Assembly (NCBI GenBank): GCA_044463945.1
Contig: JBIQLW010000005.1
Coordinates: forward strand, 1 to 64,000
Length of the DNA: 64,000 nucleotides
Direction of reading: 5' to 3'
Origin: 62-47 sp044463945
Lineage (GTDB): Bacteria > Pseudomonadota > Alphaproteobacteria > Rhizobiales > Xanthobacteraceae
The translations under genes were made by a program, and so were the position numbers. Positions 1-8,246 of this stretch are shown in pieces; the stretch's first letter is position 1, and each line of letters starts with the position of its first letter. Under the pieces are notes generated by a model. It ran no database searches. It saw only the letters and a program-made list of their open reading frames with translations, and was not told the DNA's origin.

Positions 1-296
1 CCAACCTCGACAAGCGTGCGGCGATCGAGAAGGCGGCGCGGGTGCGGCTGCGGCCTATCCTGATGACCACCGCCGCCATGGTCACCGGCCTTTTGCCGCT
101 GTTGACGGCGACCGGCGCGGGCGCGGCGAGCCGCTTCTCCATCGGCCTCGTGGTGGTGGCGGGCATGACCATCGGCACGCTGTTCACGCTGTTCGTGCTG
201 CCGGCGGTCTACGTCGCCATCGCCACCGACCACCAGGCCGAACTGACGTCGAAGCGCACCCGCGAGATCAAGGCGTTCGAGTTGGGGCGGGCGTAG
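1..296 (+). CDS. RND efflux transporter permease, C-terminal fragment
   Basis: The reading frame is open from base 3 and ends at TAG 294-296; the start lies outside the window. The roughly 97 visible residues match the end of an inner-membrane AcrB/MexF-type proton-driven efflux pump. They include the segment before the last helices (VRLRPILMTT), the GLLPLL helix, and a final hydrophobic stretch ending in FVLPAVYVAI. A short charged cytoplasmic tail follows. Substrate cannot be inferred from this part. Family assignment is secure because the RPILMTT and LFVLPA motifs are typical of RND permease C-termini. Confidence 0.9.
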   Translation, partial: NLDKRAAIEKAARVRLRPILMTTAAMVTGLLPLLTATGAGAASRFSIGLVVVAGMTIGTLFTLFVLPAVYVAIATDHQAELTSKRTREIKAFELGRA

Positions 297-360
297 GGCT
301 TGATGGCTGAGACCAGTCACTCAGCCGTTGCTTCTTGGAGCGAATGCGTAAACGGCGGCC

Positions 361-461
361 GTCATGCCCGCGCAGGCGGGCATCCAGTATTCGCTGGCAG
401 GTGTGAGGGAAATCCATTTCCAGTACGGATGACTGGATCGTCCGCCTTCGCGGACGATGAC
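361..461. repeat. Palindromic intergenic repeat, family A copy 1
   Basis: The element begins GTCAT and ends ATGAC. Just inside each end is a 7-bp hairpin with a 4-nt loop (TGCCCGC-GCAG-GCGGGCA and CGTCCGC-CTTC-GCGGACG). Internally it carries ATCCAGTA and a matching ACTGGAT. It lies between the RND gene and the end of the convergent GMC oxidoreductase gene. The same layout recurs at least six more times in the window. Confidence 0.85.
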
Positions 462-502
462 GCCTCATTTTCGGTCGGGCCTCTCAGGATGACGCTTCAG
501 AA

Positions 503-2122
503 TTACCGCGCGTCCGCCAGAATCATCGCCGAGGCTTTTGACGCGATCATCGCGGTCGGCGTGTTGGTGTTGCCCGAGGTGATGGTCGGCATCACCGAGG
601 CATCGACCACGCGCAGATGGCCGACGCCGTAGAGCCGCAACCGCTCGTCCACTACCGCGGTCGGGTCGCTTGAAAGCCCCATCTTCGCGGTGCCGACCGG
701 ATGGAAGATGGTGGTGCCGATATCGCCGGCGGCCTTCGCCAGCGAGGCATCATCGTCACCGACCGCGGGCCCGGGCAGATATTCCTCCGGACGATAGCGT
801 GACAGCGCCGGCTGCTTCATCAGCCGGCGGGTGACGCGAATGGCGTCCGCCGCCACCTGCCGGTCCTCGTCCGTCGCCAGATAGTTCGGCGCGATCATCG
901 GCGCGGCGTCGGGTGCGGTCGTGCGCAGTCGGATGGTGCCGCGCGAGGTCGGTTGCAGGTTGCAGGCGCTCACCGTCACCGCCGGAAAGCGATGCAGCGG
1001 GTCGCCGAACTTCTCCAGCGACAGCGGCTGGACGTGAAACTGGATGTTGGCGCGCTCGCGCCCGGCGTCCGAGCGCGTGAAGATGCCAAGTTGCGACGGT
1101 GCCATGGTCATCGGACCGCGCCGCCGCAGAAAATACTCCGCGCCCATCAACCCGCGCCCGATCAGCGAGGCGTAGGTTTCGTTCAGTGTCTTGACGCCGG
1201 ACACCCTGTAGATCGCGCGTTGCTGCAAGTGGTCCTGCAGGTTGTGGCCGACGCCCTGCCGGTCGGCGACGACGTCGATGCCAAGCGCACTGAGCCAGTC
1301 GGCGGGGCCGATGCCGGAGCGTTGCAGGATCGCGGGCGAGCCGACCGCGCCGGAGCACAGGATGATTTCGCCCTCGGTGCGCGCCTCGAAAACCTCGCCG
1401 CCGCGCGAGAAGCGCACGCCCACCGCGCGGCCGTTTTCGATCACCAGCCGGTCCACGAGCACGCCGGTTTCCAGCCGCAGGTTGGGCCGGTTCAGCGCCG
1501 GCCGGAGGAAGCCGCGCGCCGCCGACCAGCGCCGCCCGCGCTTCTGGTTGACGTGGAAGTAGCCGACGCCTTCGTTATTGTCGGTGTTGAAATCGTCGCT
1601 GCGGGGAATGTTCATCTCGATTGCCGCGTCGCGGATCGCGTCGAGAATGGTCCAGGTCAGGCGCTGCTGCTCGATGCGCCAGCCGCCGCCGGTGGCATGG
1701 TGTTCGCCCGCGCCGAGGAAATGATCCTCCAGCCGCTTGAACTCCGGCAGCACGTCGTCCCAGCCCCAGCCGGTCAGGCCGAGTTGCCGCCAGTGATCGT
1801 AATCCGCTGCCTGGCCGCGCATCGAGATCATGCCGTTGATCGCCGAGCAGCCGCCGATCACCTTGCCGCGCGGATAGTTCAGCGCGCGGCCGTTGAGGCC
1901 GGGCTCGGGCTCGGTCTTGAACAGCCAGTCGGCACGGGGATTGCCGATGGCGAACAGGTAGCCGACCGGAATGTGGAACCAGATCCAGTTGTCACGGCCG
2001 CCGGCTTCGAGCAGCAACACGCGGTGCCTGCCACTTTCGCTCAGGCGGTTGGCGGTGACGCAGCCCGCCGTCCCCGCGCCGACGACGATGTAGTCGAATT
2101 GGCCCTCGATCCGTTTCACCAT
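503..2122 (-). CDS. GMC-family FAD oxidoreductase (choline/alcohol dehydrogenase-like)
   Basis: A 539-residue flavoprotein expected to oxidise an alcohol to an aldehyde. The N-terminus has the FAD-binding Rossmann motif (VVGAGTAGC). GMC signature 1 follows (PRGKVIGGCSAINGMI), then signature 2 (GSPAILQRSGIGP). A C-terminal HPVGTAKMG segment supplies the catalytic histidine, followed by NTNTPTAMIA. Length fits the family (530-560). The ATG at 2122 is chosen because it directly precedes the Rossmann fold; the frame stays open much further upstream, but that part is antisense to the M20 gene. It is divergent from the amidohydrolase at 2315. The exact substrate is unknown. Confidence 0.9.
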   Translation of the reverse strand: MVKRIEGQFDYIVVGAGTAGCVTANRLSESGRHRVLLLEAGGRDNWIWFHIPVGYLFAIGNPRADWLFKTEPEPGLNGRALNYPRGKVIGGCSAINGMISMRGQAADYDHWRQLGLTGWGWDDVLPEFKRLEDHFLGAGEHHATGGGWRIEQQRLTWTILDAIRDAAIEMNIPRSDDFNTDNNEGVGYFHVNQKRGRRWSAARGFLRPALNRPNLRLETGVLVDRLVIENGRAVGVRFSRGGEVFEARTEGEIILCSGAVGSPAILQRSGIGPADWLSALGIDVVADRQGVGHNLQDHLQQRAIYRVSGVKTLNETYASLIGRGLMGAEYFLRRRGPMTMAPSQLGIFTRSDAGRERANIQFHVQPLSLEKFGDPLHRFPAVTVSACNLQPTSRGTIRLRTTAPDAAPMIAPNYLATDEDRQVAADAIRVTRRLMKQPALSRYRPEEYLPGPAVGDDDASLAKAAGDIGTTIFHPVGTAKMGLSSDPTAVVDERLRLYGVGHLRVVDASVMPTITSGNTNTPTAMIASKASAMILADAR

Positions 2123-2314
2123 GTCCCACCGCGTTTTCTTCCGCGCCGGGTTTTTTAAGGCCCCGGCTTGTCCTGAAGGATGCCATAGCGCCGCGAACAG
2201 GTCATGTACATTGGCCATGGGGTGGAATTTTCGCCCGTATTGGGCGGACCGCCCGGTCATGCTAGCCTTGCCGTTCGCGATTTGCCGTCCTACCCGCGTC
2301 TTCGAGGTCCAGTC

Positions 2315-3484
2315 ATGCCCGTGATCGATCGTATCGCCGAATTGCAGCCGGATATCATGGGATGGCGGCGGCACCTGCATTCCCACCCCGAGCTGATGTA
2401 CGACGTCCACGACACCGCGGCGTTTGTGGCCGAGCGTTTGCGCGAGTTCGGCTGCGACGAGGTGGTGACCGGCCTCGGGCGCACGGGCGTGGTCGGCGTC
2501 ATCAAGGGTCGCAAGCCGGCCTCCGGCGATCTCAAGGTGATCGGGCTGCGCGCCGACATGGATGCGCTGCCGATCGCGGAGGAAACCAATCTGCCTTATG
2601 CGTCGAAGGTGCCGGGCAAGATGCACGCCTGCGGCCATGACGGCCACACCGCGATGCTGCTCGGGGCCGCGCGCTATCTGGCGGAGACGCGCGATTTCGC
2701 CGGCGAGGCGGTGGTGATCTTTCAGCCGGCGGAGGAGGGCGGCGCAGGCGCCGACGCCATGATCAAGGACGGCCTGATGGAGCGCTTCCGGATCGATCAG
2801 GTTTTCGGGATGCACAACGGGCCGGGCCTGCCGATCGGCGCGTTCGCGCTGCGACCGGGGCCGATCATGGCGTCGACCGACGCCATCGACATCCGCATCG
2901 AGGGCGTCGGCGGCCACGCCGCGCGGCCGCACAAGTGCATCGACAGCGTGCTGGTCGGCGCGCAACTCGTCACCGCGTTGCAGGCGATCGTGTCGCGCAG
3001 CGTCGATCCGCTGGAGGCGGCGGTGATTTCGGTATGCGAGTTCCATGCCGGCAACGCCCGCAACGTCATTCCGCAGAGCGCCGACTTGAAAGGCACCGTG
3101 CGCTCGCTGACGCCGGAGGTGCGCGATCTGGTCGAGCAGCGGGTGCGCGAGGTGGTTGCCGGCGTCGCCCGGCAGACCGGAGCGGAAATCGACCTCACTT
3201 ACGAGCGCGGCTATCCGGTGGTGGTCAACCACCCCGCCCAGACCGAAATCGCGACGCGGATCGCCCGCGAGGTGGCTGGCGAGGCCAATGTCCATACCGT
3301 GCCGCCGATGATGGGCGCGGAGGATTTCGCCTATATGCTGGAGGCGCGGCCGGGCGCCTTCATCTTCGTCGGCAACGGCGACAGCGCCGGGTTGCACCAC
3401 CCGGCCTACAACTTCAACGACGAGGCCATCGTCTACGGGACCTCGTACTGGGTGAAGCTGGTCGAGCACACGCTGGCGGCCTGA
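2315..3484 (+). CDS. M20-family amidohydrolase (hippurate hydrolase-like)
   Basis: A 389-residue metal-dependent peptidase/amidase of the M20D family, which hydrolyses N-acyl amino acids or related amides in the cytoplasm. Metal-binding motifs are visible: HSHPEL near the N-terminus, HACGHDGHTAML around residue 106, the EEGG motif around residue 140, and GAEDFAYM near the C-terminus. The start at ATG 2315 gives the usual MPVIDRI beginning; an upstream in-frame GTG would add about 37 residues lacking family features. It is divergent from the GMC oxidoreductase, so the two may share a 192-bp promoter region. Substrate is inferred only from the family. Confidence 0.9.
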   Translation: MPVIDRIAELQPDIMGWRRHLHSHPELMYDVHDTAAFVAERLREFGCDEVVTGLGRTGVVGVIKGRKPASGDLKVIGLRADMDALPIAEETNLPYASKVPGKMHACGHDGHTAMLLGAARYLAETRDFAGEAVVIFQPAEEGGAGADAMIKDGLMERFRIDQVFGMHNGPGLPIGAFALRPGPIMASTDAIDIRIEGVGGHAARPHKCIDSVLVGAQLVTALQAIVSRSVDPLEAAVISVCEFHAGNARNVIPQSADLKGTVRSLTPEVRDLVEQRVREVVAGVARQTGAEIDLTYERGYPVVVNHPAQTEIATRIAREVAGEANVHTVPPMMGAEDFAYMLEARPGAFIFVGNGDSAGLHHPAYNFNDEAIVYGTSYWVKLVEHTLAA

Positions 3485-3537
3485 CGCCGGCTGCCTGCGT
3501 CCCGCCTCCGTCGTTTATGCGAAAGCGTGCGGCGTCA

Positions 3538-3562
3538 GGAACAAGTCTCCCGAGGTGACGTT
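3538..3562 (+). promoter_or_regulatory. EcfG-type general stress response promoter
   Basis: GGAAC at 3538-3542 is followed by exactly 17 bases and then GTT at 3560-3562. This matches the consensus of promoters used by the alphaproteobacterial EcfG sigma factor under PhyR/NepR control. It lies about 50 bases upstream of the DUF892 start codon. DUF892 proteins are commonly stress-regulated, which fits. No expression evidence is available here. Confidence 0.7.
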
Positions 3563-3614
3563 GAAGGGCGGGATGGCTCCGCCATCCCATCTCCCTCATG
3601 TCATGGAGCCAGCG

Positions 3615-4112
3615 ATGACCGCGAAGGACAAGGACCTCAACGATCTGTTCCTCGACACCCTCAAGGATATCTATTTCGCCGAGAAGCACATTCTGAAAGC
3701 GCTGCCGAAGATGGCGAAGGCCGCCCGGTCCGACAAGTTGCGGGCCGCGTTCGAGAAGCATTACGACGAAACCGAAAGCCAGGTCGAACGGCTCGAACAG
3801 GTCTTCGAACTGCTCGGGAAGCCTGCCCGCGGCAAGACCTGCGATGCGATCGTCGGCATTCTCGAGGAAGGCAAGGAAATCATGGACGAGTACAAGGGCT
3901 GCGAGGCCCTTGACGCCGGTCTGCTCGCCGCGGCGCAGGCGGTCGAGCACTACGAGATTTCCCGCTACGGAACCCTGAAGCAATGGGCGACGCAACTCGG
4001 CATGAAGGATGCCGTGCGGCTGCTCGACGAAACGCTCCAGCAAGAGAAGAAGACCGATATGGCGCTGACCTCGCTTGCCGAGTCGTCAGTGAATCTTGCC
4101 GCGGCGGCCTGA
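3615..4112 (+). CDS. DUF892 (YciF-like) ferritin-like stress protein
   Basis: A 165-residue, mostly helical protein of the DUF892 family, which adopts a ferritin-like four-helix bundle. It starts MTAKDKDLNDLFLDTLKDIY, and the segment FAEKHILKALPKMAKAA is characteristic of the family. GGAG lies 6 bases before ATG 3615; an alternative ATG at 3603 would add four residues. The gene stands alone behind an EcfG-type promoter, so general stress induction is expected. Its biochemical role is not established for the family; metal binding is suspected. Confidence 0.9.
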   Translation: MTAKDKDLNDLFLDTLKDIYFAEKHILKALPKMAKAARSDKLRAAFEKHYDETESQVERLEQVFELLGKPARGKTCDAIVGILEEGKEIMDEYKGCEALDAGLLAAAQAVEHYEISRYGTLKQWATQLGMKDAVRLLDETLQQEKKTDMALTSLAESSVNLAAAA

Positions 4113-4216
4113 AGCAGGATGGGTTAAGGTTTGCGCGACGGCGTCATCCCGAGGTGCGACGCGCGTAAAGGCGGAGCCTTGAAGCGTCATCCCGGGAGCC
4201 TGATTCAAAATGCGGC

Positions 4217-4295
4217 GTCATCGTCCGTGAAGGCGGACGATCCAGTAACCCTTTGAACTTCGGGAATACTGGATGCCCGCCTTCGCGGGCATGAC
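4217..4295. repeat. Palindromic intergenic repeat, family A copy 2
   Basis: It begins GTCAT and ends ATGAC. The left hairpin is CGTCCGT-GAAG-GCGGACG, with one T-G wobble; the right hairpin is TGCCCGC-CTTC-GCGGGCA. The internal ATCCAGTA and AATACTGGAT segments match the other copies. It is shorter than the other copies. Confidence 0.85.
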
Positions 4296-4345
4296 GCCTC
4301 ATTTTTGGCCGCGCTCGTACTCCAGAATTCGACCGGAAACGAGGC

Positions 4346-4445
4346 GTCATCATCCGCGCAGGCGGATGATCCAGTAATCCGCGTGAACGCAGGGAAATTT
4401 GATCCTATGCGGAATACTGGATACTCCGCCTTCGCGGAGTATGAC
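4346..4445. repeat. Palindromic intergenic repeat, family A copy 3
   Basis: Same layout as its neighbour at 4217. The left stem is CATCCGC-GCAG-GCGGATG and the right stem TACTCCGC-CTTC-GCGGAGTA. The stem bases differ from other copies but remain paired. Confidence 0.85.
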
Positions 4446-4512
4446 GGCTTTCGTGTCGTGCCTCTCTACAAAAATTTGCCTGTCGGACCCGGAGGTGACG
4501 ACGTCTGTCCTC

Positions 4513-5964
4513 TCACGCCGCGTCCGCGTGTTTGCGGAGCCGTGCCGCTGCGACCTTGAGGTCGACGACGAAGCGCCCGTATTCGCGCGCCTTGGCGTCG
4601 GCGTCCGGCAGCCGCAGCAGATAGGACGGATGCACCGTCACGATCGCCTGCGCGCCGTCGTCGAGGTCGATGAGGCGGCCGCGCGTCTTGTTGATCGGCG
4701 TGATCTTGCCGAGCACGCCTTGCGCCGCGGTCGCGCCCATCGCCACCACCAGCACCGGCTTCACCGTTGCCCGCTCGCGCTCGTACCATGGCCGGCACGC
4801 CCTGATCTCGGCGGTGTTCGGTTTCTGGTGCAGGCGGAACTTGCCGCGCGGCACGAATTTGAAATGCTTCACCGCATTGGTGACGTACACCAATCTGCGA
4901 TCGATGCCGGCGTCTTTCAGCGCGCGGTCCAGCATCTGCCCGGCGGGGCCGACAAACGGCTTGCCGGCAAGGTCTTCCTTGTCGCCCGGCTGTTCGCCCA
5001 CCAGCATCAGCGGCGCGGGGGCGGGGCCTTCGCCGAACACCGTCTGCGTCGCGTCCTTCCAGAGCGGGCAGGCGCGGCATTGCGCGGCCGCCGCGCGCAG
5101 GGTGGACAGGCTGTCGGCGGGCGCATCGGGCGGTTTCGGTTTCATCACGCTCTCGTTTCGCCGCTGCGGTTTCGCGGGCGCGGTCGCGTCCGCCGCGATC
5201 ATATCGCGGCTGCGGTGGGCGGCCCCGGCGATCAGGGGTTTAATCAACCGCGCCTCGGGAAGGTTCCGCCAGTAGCGTTGCGGCATCTCGGCTTTCATTG
5301 CCGCCACCTTGAGCCGGGCCGGGTTGAAGATGCTGGCGTAATACGCGCGCCAGATATCCTCCATGCGATCCTCGGACGGCGCGGCGCGTTTATCCGTGCC
5401 CGGCGTGAAGGTAACCGCCGCGCCGTCCCAGTGCGCGCAGCGCTCCGGCGTCAGGATCGACCACCGCATGTCGGCGAAGCGGCGCGCGAAGAACGGCGCG
5501 GCCGCCTCGACGATATAGTGCGCCGGCTCGAACCACGCGACGAAGCGGTTATCGGGCGCGCCGCCGACCTCGCGGAAGCGGACGAAGGCTTCCATCTTGT
5601 GCTTGTCGTGGTGGATCGCCTTCGCCATGCGTTGGACGCGGATGACGTCGGCGTCGGTGGCGACGCGCATCAGTTCGGGATGATGCCGCAGCCGCCACAG
5701 CAGGCGGTAGAGCAGGCCGAAGCGCTCGGGATCGCGATGCAGGAGCGCGGTACGCGCAAGTTCGATGAACGCGGCCGGGACGTTGAAACCGCCGCCCGCC
5801 GCGGCCGGCAGCGGAGCGGGAGGGGCCGAGGCGAACAGGTCGGCGTCGCGGCTTTCGACCTGCCATGTCACGTCGTCGGGCGCGATACCCTGCGCGGCGA
5901 GCGCGCGGGCGGCGGCGCGCCAGCCGTCGAAATCGGTTTCGCTGGCGAGCATGACGCGCGGCAT
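4513..5964 (-). CDS. udgX: UdgX-family uracil-DNA binding protein fused to DUF4130
   Basis: A 483-residue two-domain DNA repair protein. The N-terminal half (about residues 80-250) resembles DUF4130, with RLLWRLRHHPELM and FVAWFEPAHYIVE. The C-terminal half is a family 4/5-like uracil-DNA glycosylase: CRACPLW iron-sulfur cysteines near residue 280, GEQPGDKED, and HPSYLLRL near the end. The segment GKFRLHQKPN contains His379, at the place of the UdgX KRRIH loop whose histidine becomes covalently attached to the abasic sugar after uracil removal. The gene starts 2 bases after the radical-SAM stop, so the two are co-transcribed. Two iron-sulfur repair proteins side by side suggest a joint pathway. 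Confidence 0.9.
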   Translation of the reverse strand: MPRVMLASETDFDGWRAAARALAAQGIAPDDVTWQVESRDADLFASAPPAPLPAAAGGGFNVPAAFIELARTALLHRDPERFGLLYRLLWRLRHHPELMRVATDADVIRVQRMAKAIHHDKHKMEAFVRFREVGGAPDNRFVAWFEPAHYIVEAAAPFFARRFADMRWSILTPERCAHWDGAAVTFTPGTDKRAAPSEDRMEDIWRAYYASIFNPARLKVAAMKAEMPQRYWRNLPEARLIKPLIAGAAHRSRDMIAADATAPAKPQRRNESVMKPKPPDAPADSLSTLRAAAAQCRACPLWKDATQTVFGEGPAPAPLMLVGEQPGDKEDLAGKPFVGPAGQMLDRALKDAGIDRRLVYVTNAVKHFKFVPRGKFRLHQKPNTAEIRACRPWYERERATVKPVLVVAMGATAAQGVLGKITPINKTRGRLIDLDDGAQAIVTVHPSYLLRLPDADAKAREYGRFVVDLKVAAARLRKHADAA

Positions 5965-5966
5965 CG

Positions 5967-7181
5967 CTACAATCCCAGTTGAAGCTGCGCGGGCTTGGTG
6001 AAGCGTTCGATCAGCCGTGCGGCGTCGATCTGGCGCGGCGGCGGGTGATGGTCCGGCAGCAGGATGAAGGGCAGCGCCTTACGTCGCGGAATGTTGAGGC
6101 GCGCGAGGTCGGCGGCGCGAATGGTCGCGTGCCGCCGCGTGGCGATGATGCGCTCGACCGCGGTGCGGCCGAACCCCGGCACCCGCAACAGGTCCTCGCG
6201 CGCTGCACGGTTGACGTCGAGCGGGAAGCGGTCGCGGTGGCGCAGCGCCCAGGCGAGCTTCGGGTCGATCTCCAGCGCCAGCATCGGATCGTCGTCATCG
6301 ATAATATCATCGACGGCGAAGCCGTAGAACCGCAGCAGCCAGTCGGCCTGGTAGAGCCGATGCTCGCGCATCAGGGGCGGCGCTTGCAGCGGCAGCTTGC
6401 GGCTGGCGTCGGGGATCGGGCTGAAGGCGGAGTAATAGACCCGCTTCAGCCGGTAGGAGCCGTAGAGATTGGCGCTGGCCGAAAGGATGGTCCGGTCCGA
6501 GGCGGCGTCCGCGCCGACGATCATCTGCGTGCTCTGGCCGGCGGGCGAAAAGCGCGGCGCTTTCGCCTCGCGGCTTTCGTCGAGCTTGAGCCGCAGCCGG
6601 CCCATGGTGCGGCGGATGGCACGGACGTCCTTTTCCGGCGCGAGTTTGGCGAGGCTCGTGTCCTGCGGCAGTTCGATGTTGATCGACAGGCGGTCGGCAT
6701 ATCTGCCGGCCTCGCCGATCAGCGCCTCGTCGGCCTCGGGGATGGTCTTGAGGTGGATGTAGCCGCGGAAGCGGTGTTCCTCGCGCAAGGTGCGCGCCAC
6801 ACGCACCACCTGCTCCATGGTGTAGTCGGGGCTGCGGATGATGCCGGACGACAGGAACAGCCCCTCGATGTAATTGCGGCGATAGAAATCGAGCGTCAGT
6901 TGCACCACTTCGCTGACCGTGAAGCGGGCGCGCGGCACGTTGCTGGAGGCGCGGTTGACGCAATAGAGGCAGTCGTAGTTGCAGGCGTTGGTCAGCAGGA
7001 CCTTCAGCAGCGAGATGCAGCGCCCGTCCGGCGCGTAGGAATGGCAGATGCCCATGCCGGGCGCGGTGGAGCCCAGCCCCTTGCCGTCGCGGCTGTCACG
7101 TGCCGGGGCGCCGCTGGAGGCGCAGGAGGCGTCGTATTTCGCCGCATCGGCCAGGATTTTCAGTTTGCGCTCCACGTCCAT
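5967..7181 (-). CDS. Putative DNA modification/repair radical SAM protein
   Basis: A 404-residue radical-SAM protein. Cys67, Cys71 and Cys74 (CNYDCLYC) bind the 4Fe-4S cluster that cleaves S-adenosylmethionine. Residues 286-370 contain a helix-hairpin-helix DNA-binding segment (LLRVPGFGRTAVERI). This family (spore photoproduct lyase relatives) usually sits beside UdgX/DUF4130, as here. The substrate lesion is unknown. The start ATG at 7181 gives MDVERKLKILADAAKYDASC, typical of the family. It is the first gene of a leftward two-gene unit, divergent from imuA and sharing its LexA-box region. Confidence 0.9.
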   Translation of the reverse strand: MDVERKLKILADAAKYDASCASSGAPARDSRDGKGLGSTAPGMGICHSYAPDGRCISLLKVLLTNACNYDCLYCVNRASSNVPRARFTVSEVVQLTLDFYRRNYIEGLFLSSGIIRSPDYTMEQVVRVARTLREEHRFRGYIHLKTIPEADEALIGEAGRYADRLSINIELPQDTSLAKLAPEKDVRAIRRTMGRLRLKLDESREAKAPRFSPAGQSTQMIVGADAASDRTILSASANLYGSYRLKRVYYSAFSPIPDASRKLPLQAPPLMREHRLYQADWLLRFYGFAVDDIIDDDDPMLALEIDPKLAWALRHRDRFPLDVNRAAREDLLRVPGFGRTAVERIIATRRHATIRAADLARLNIPRRKALPFILLPDHHPPPRQIDAARLIERFTKPAQLQLGL

Positions 7182-7233
7182 GAGGTCGATCTCGTTGATA
7201 ACGCTTGTGAAAACTTTTGATTAGCGGAGTCGG

Positions 7234-7279
7234 TTGACTCATTTCCATTGGCGGGTGTTTACTAGAACATAACATGAAC
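7234..7279 (+). promoter_or_regulatory. imuA promoter with LexA operator (SOS box)
   Basis: GAAC (7265-7268), seven bases, then GAAC (7276-7279) is a perfect copy of the alphaproteobacterial LexA box (GTTC-N7-GTTC on the other strand). Just upstream, TTGACT (7234-7239) and TTTACT (7258-7263), 18 bases apart, form a plausible sigma-70 promoter reading toward imuA. LexA would then cover the transcription start. The box lies 84 bases upstream of the divergent radical-SAM gene, so it might repress both directions. Confidence 0.85.
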
Positions 7280-7373
7280 ATCGTAGCCCGTGTTTTGGTG
7301 CCCCGCAACGGGTTTCCGGTCACCGGCCGAGGTTCGCGGATTTTTTGAAAGCCATCGGTTGAGGGAGCGGCGC

Positions 7374-8246
7374 ATGGAGCGCGCGCGCATCAATACGTTC
7401 GTGCGTCTGCGCGAGCACATCGAACGGCTGGAAGGCAACTTCGCCCGGCTCAGTGGCAAGGAAGGCCCGCCGCGCGCGGCGCTCGGCCATCCGGAGGTGG
7501 ATGCGGTGCTGCAAGGCGGCTTGCCGCGCGGCGCGGTCCATGAGGTATTCGCCGGTGGCGGGCAGGCGGCGGCCGCCACCGGCTTCGTCGCCGCGCTGGC
7601 GTGGCGGGTGGCGGTGCGGCGGCCGCTCCTGTGGGTGCGGCAGGATTTTTCCGAGCGCGAGAACGGCCAACTGGCGATGAGCGGCTGGCGCGAACTCGGC
7701 CTCGATCCGCGCGTCGTGGTGACGGTGCACGCGCCCGACACCGAAGCGGTGTTGCAGATCGCGGCGGACGCGTTGGCCTGCGATGCGCTCGGCACGGTGG
7801 TCGCCGAGATCTGGGGCGAGAGTCGCCATTGCGACATGGTCTCAAGCCGCCGGCTGACGCTGGCGGCGCGCGGCGCCGGCGTCACCGGCCTGATGCTGCG
7901 GATCGCGGCCGCGCCCGCGCCCAGCACGGCGGAGACGCGCTGGGTGGTGCGCGCGGCGCGCTCGCCGCCGCGCGCGTCGTGGCAGGCACGGGGCGCGCAG
8001 ATTCGGGATGCGCAGATTTGGGGCGCGCCGGTGTTCGACGCGCAACTGGTTCGCAACCGTCATGGCCGGACCGGCCAATGGATCATGGAATGGAATTGTG
8101 ATGAGTGCCTTTTCCGTGACGCCGCGCTCCGTGACGCGCCGGCGCATCCTCGGTCTGTGGCTGCCGCGCCTGCCGACCGACCGCATCAAACGACAGTTGT
8201 CGCGCACAAGAGCGTTTTCGAGCGAGGTGGATACCGGTTCGCGTGA
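7374..8246 (+). CDS. imuA: ImuA, RecA-like partner of the SOS mutasome
   Basis: A 290-residue protein resembling the RecA/SulA-like ImuA that works with ImuB and DnaE2 in damage-induced mutagenesis. Typical segments are HPEVDAVLQGGLPRGAVHEV near the N-terminus and GRTGQWIMEW near the C-terminus. GAGGGAG lies about 6 bases before ATG 7374, so this start is preferred over the GTG at 7290. The gene overlaps imuB by 146 bases in another frame. Its stop codon (8244-8246) lies inside the repeat element that interrupts imuB, so the last dozen residues are element-derived and may have replaced an earlier terminus. Confidence 0.88.
   Translation: MERARINTFVRLREHIERLEGNFARLSGKEGPPRAALGHPEVDAVLQGGLPRGAVHEVFAGGGQAAAATGFVAALAWRVAVRRPLLWVRQDFSERENGQLAMSGWRELGLDPRVVVTVHAPDTEAVLQIAADALACDALGTVVAEIWGESRHCDMVSSRRLTLAARGAGVTGLMLRIAAAPAPSTAETRWVVRAARSPPRASWQARGAQIRDAQIWGAPVFDAQLVRNRHGRTGQWIMEWNCDECLFRDAALRDAPAHPRSVAAAPADRPHQTTVVAHKSVFERGGYRFA

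Larger units (their letters stand above)
4113..4512. other. Gene-free stretch filled with palindromic repeats
   Basis: These 400 bases between the convergent DUF892 and udgX genes hold two complete family A elements (4217-4295 and 4346-4445). Before them, at about 4140-4200, is a third kind of repeat-like sequence beginning GTCATCCCGAGGTGCGA. No convincing open reading frame, RNA gene or promoter was seen. It is a convergent gap where such elements have piled up. Confidence 0.75.

Noticed and set aside
2123..3469. The GMC oxidoreductase frame stays open leftward for a further 449 codons.
   Set aside because: That part is antisense to the M20 amidohydrolase, has no protein family character, and the FAD-binding N-terminus begins right at ATG 2122.
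3481..3538. CTGACGCCG and CGGCGTCAG as a terminator after the M20 gene.
   Set aside because: The 9-bp arms are separated by 40 bases, with no T-tract, and the right arm overlaps the EcfG -35; too weak to call.
7290..7373. A GTG start for imuA at 7290.
   Set aside because: The added 28 residues resemble nothing, the start would overlap the promoter/operator region closely, and ATG 7374 has a strong ribosome binding site.
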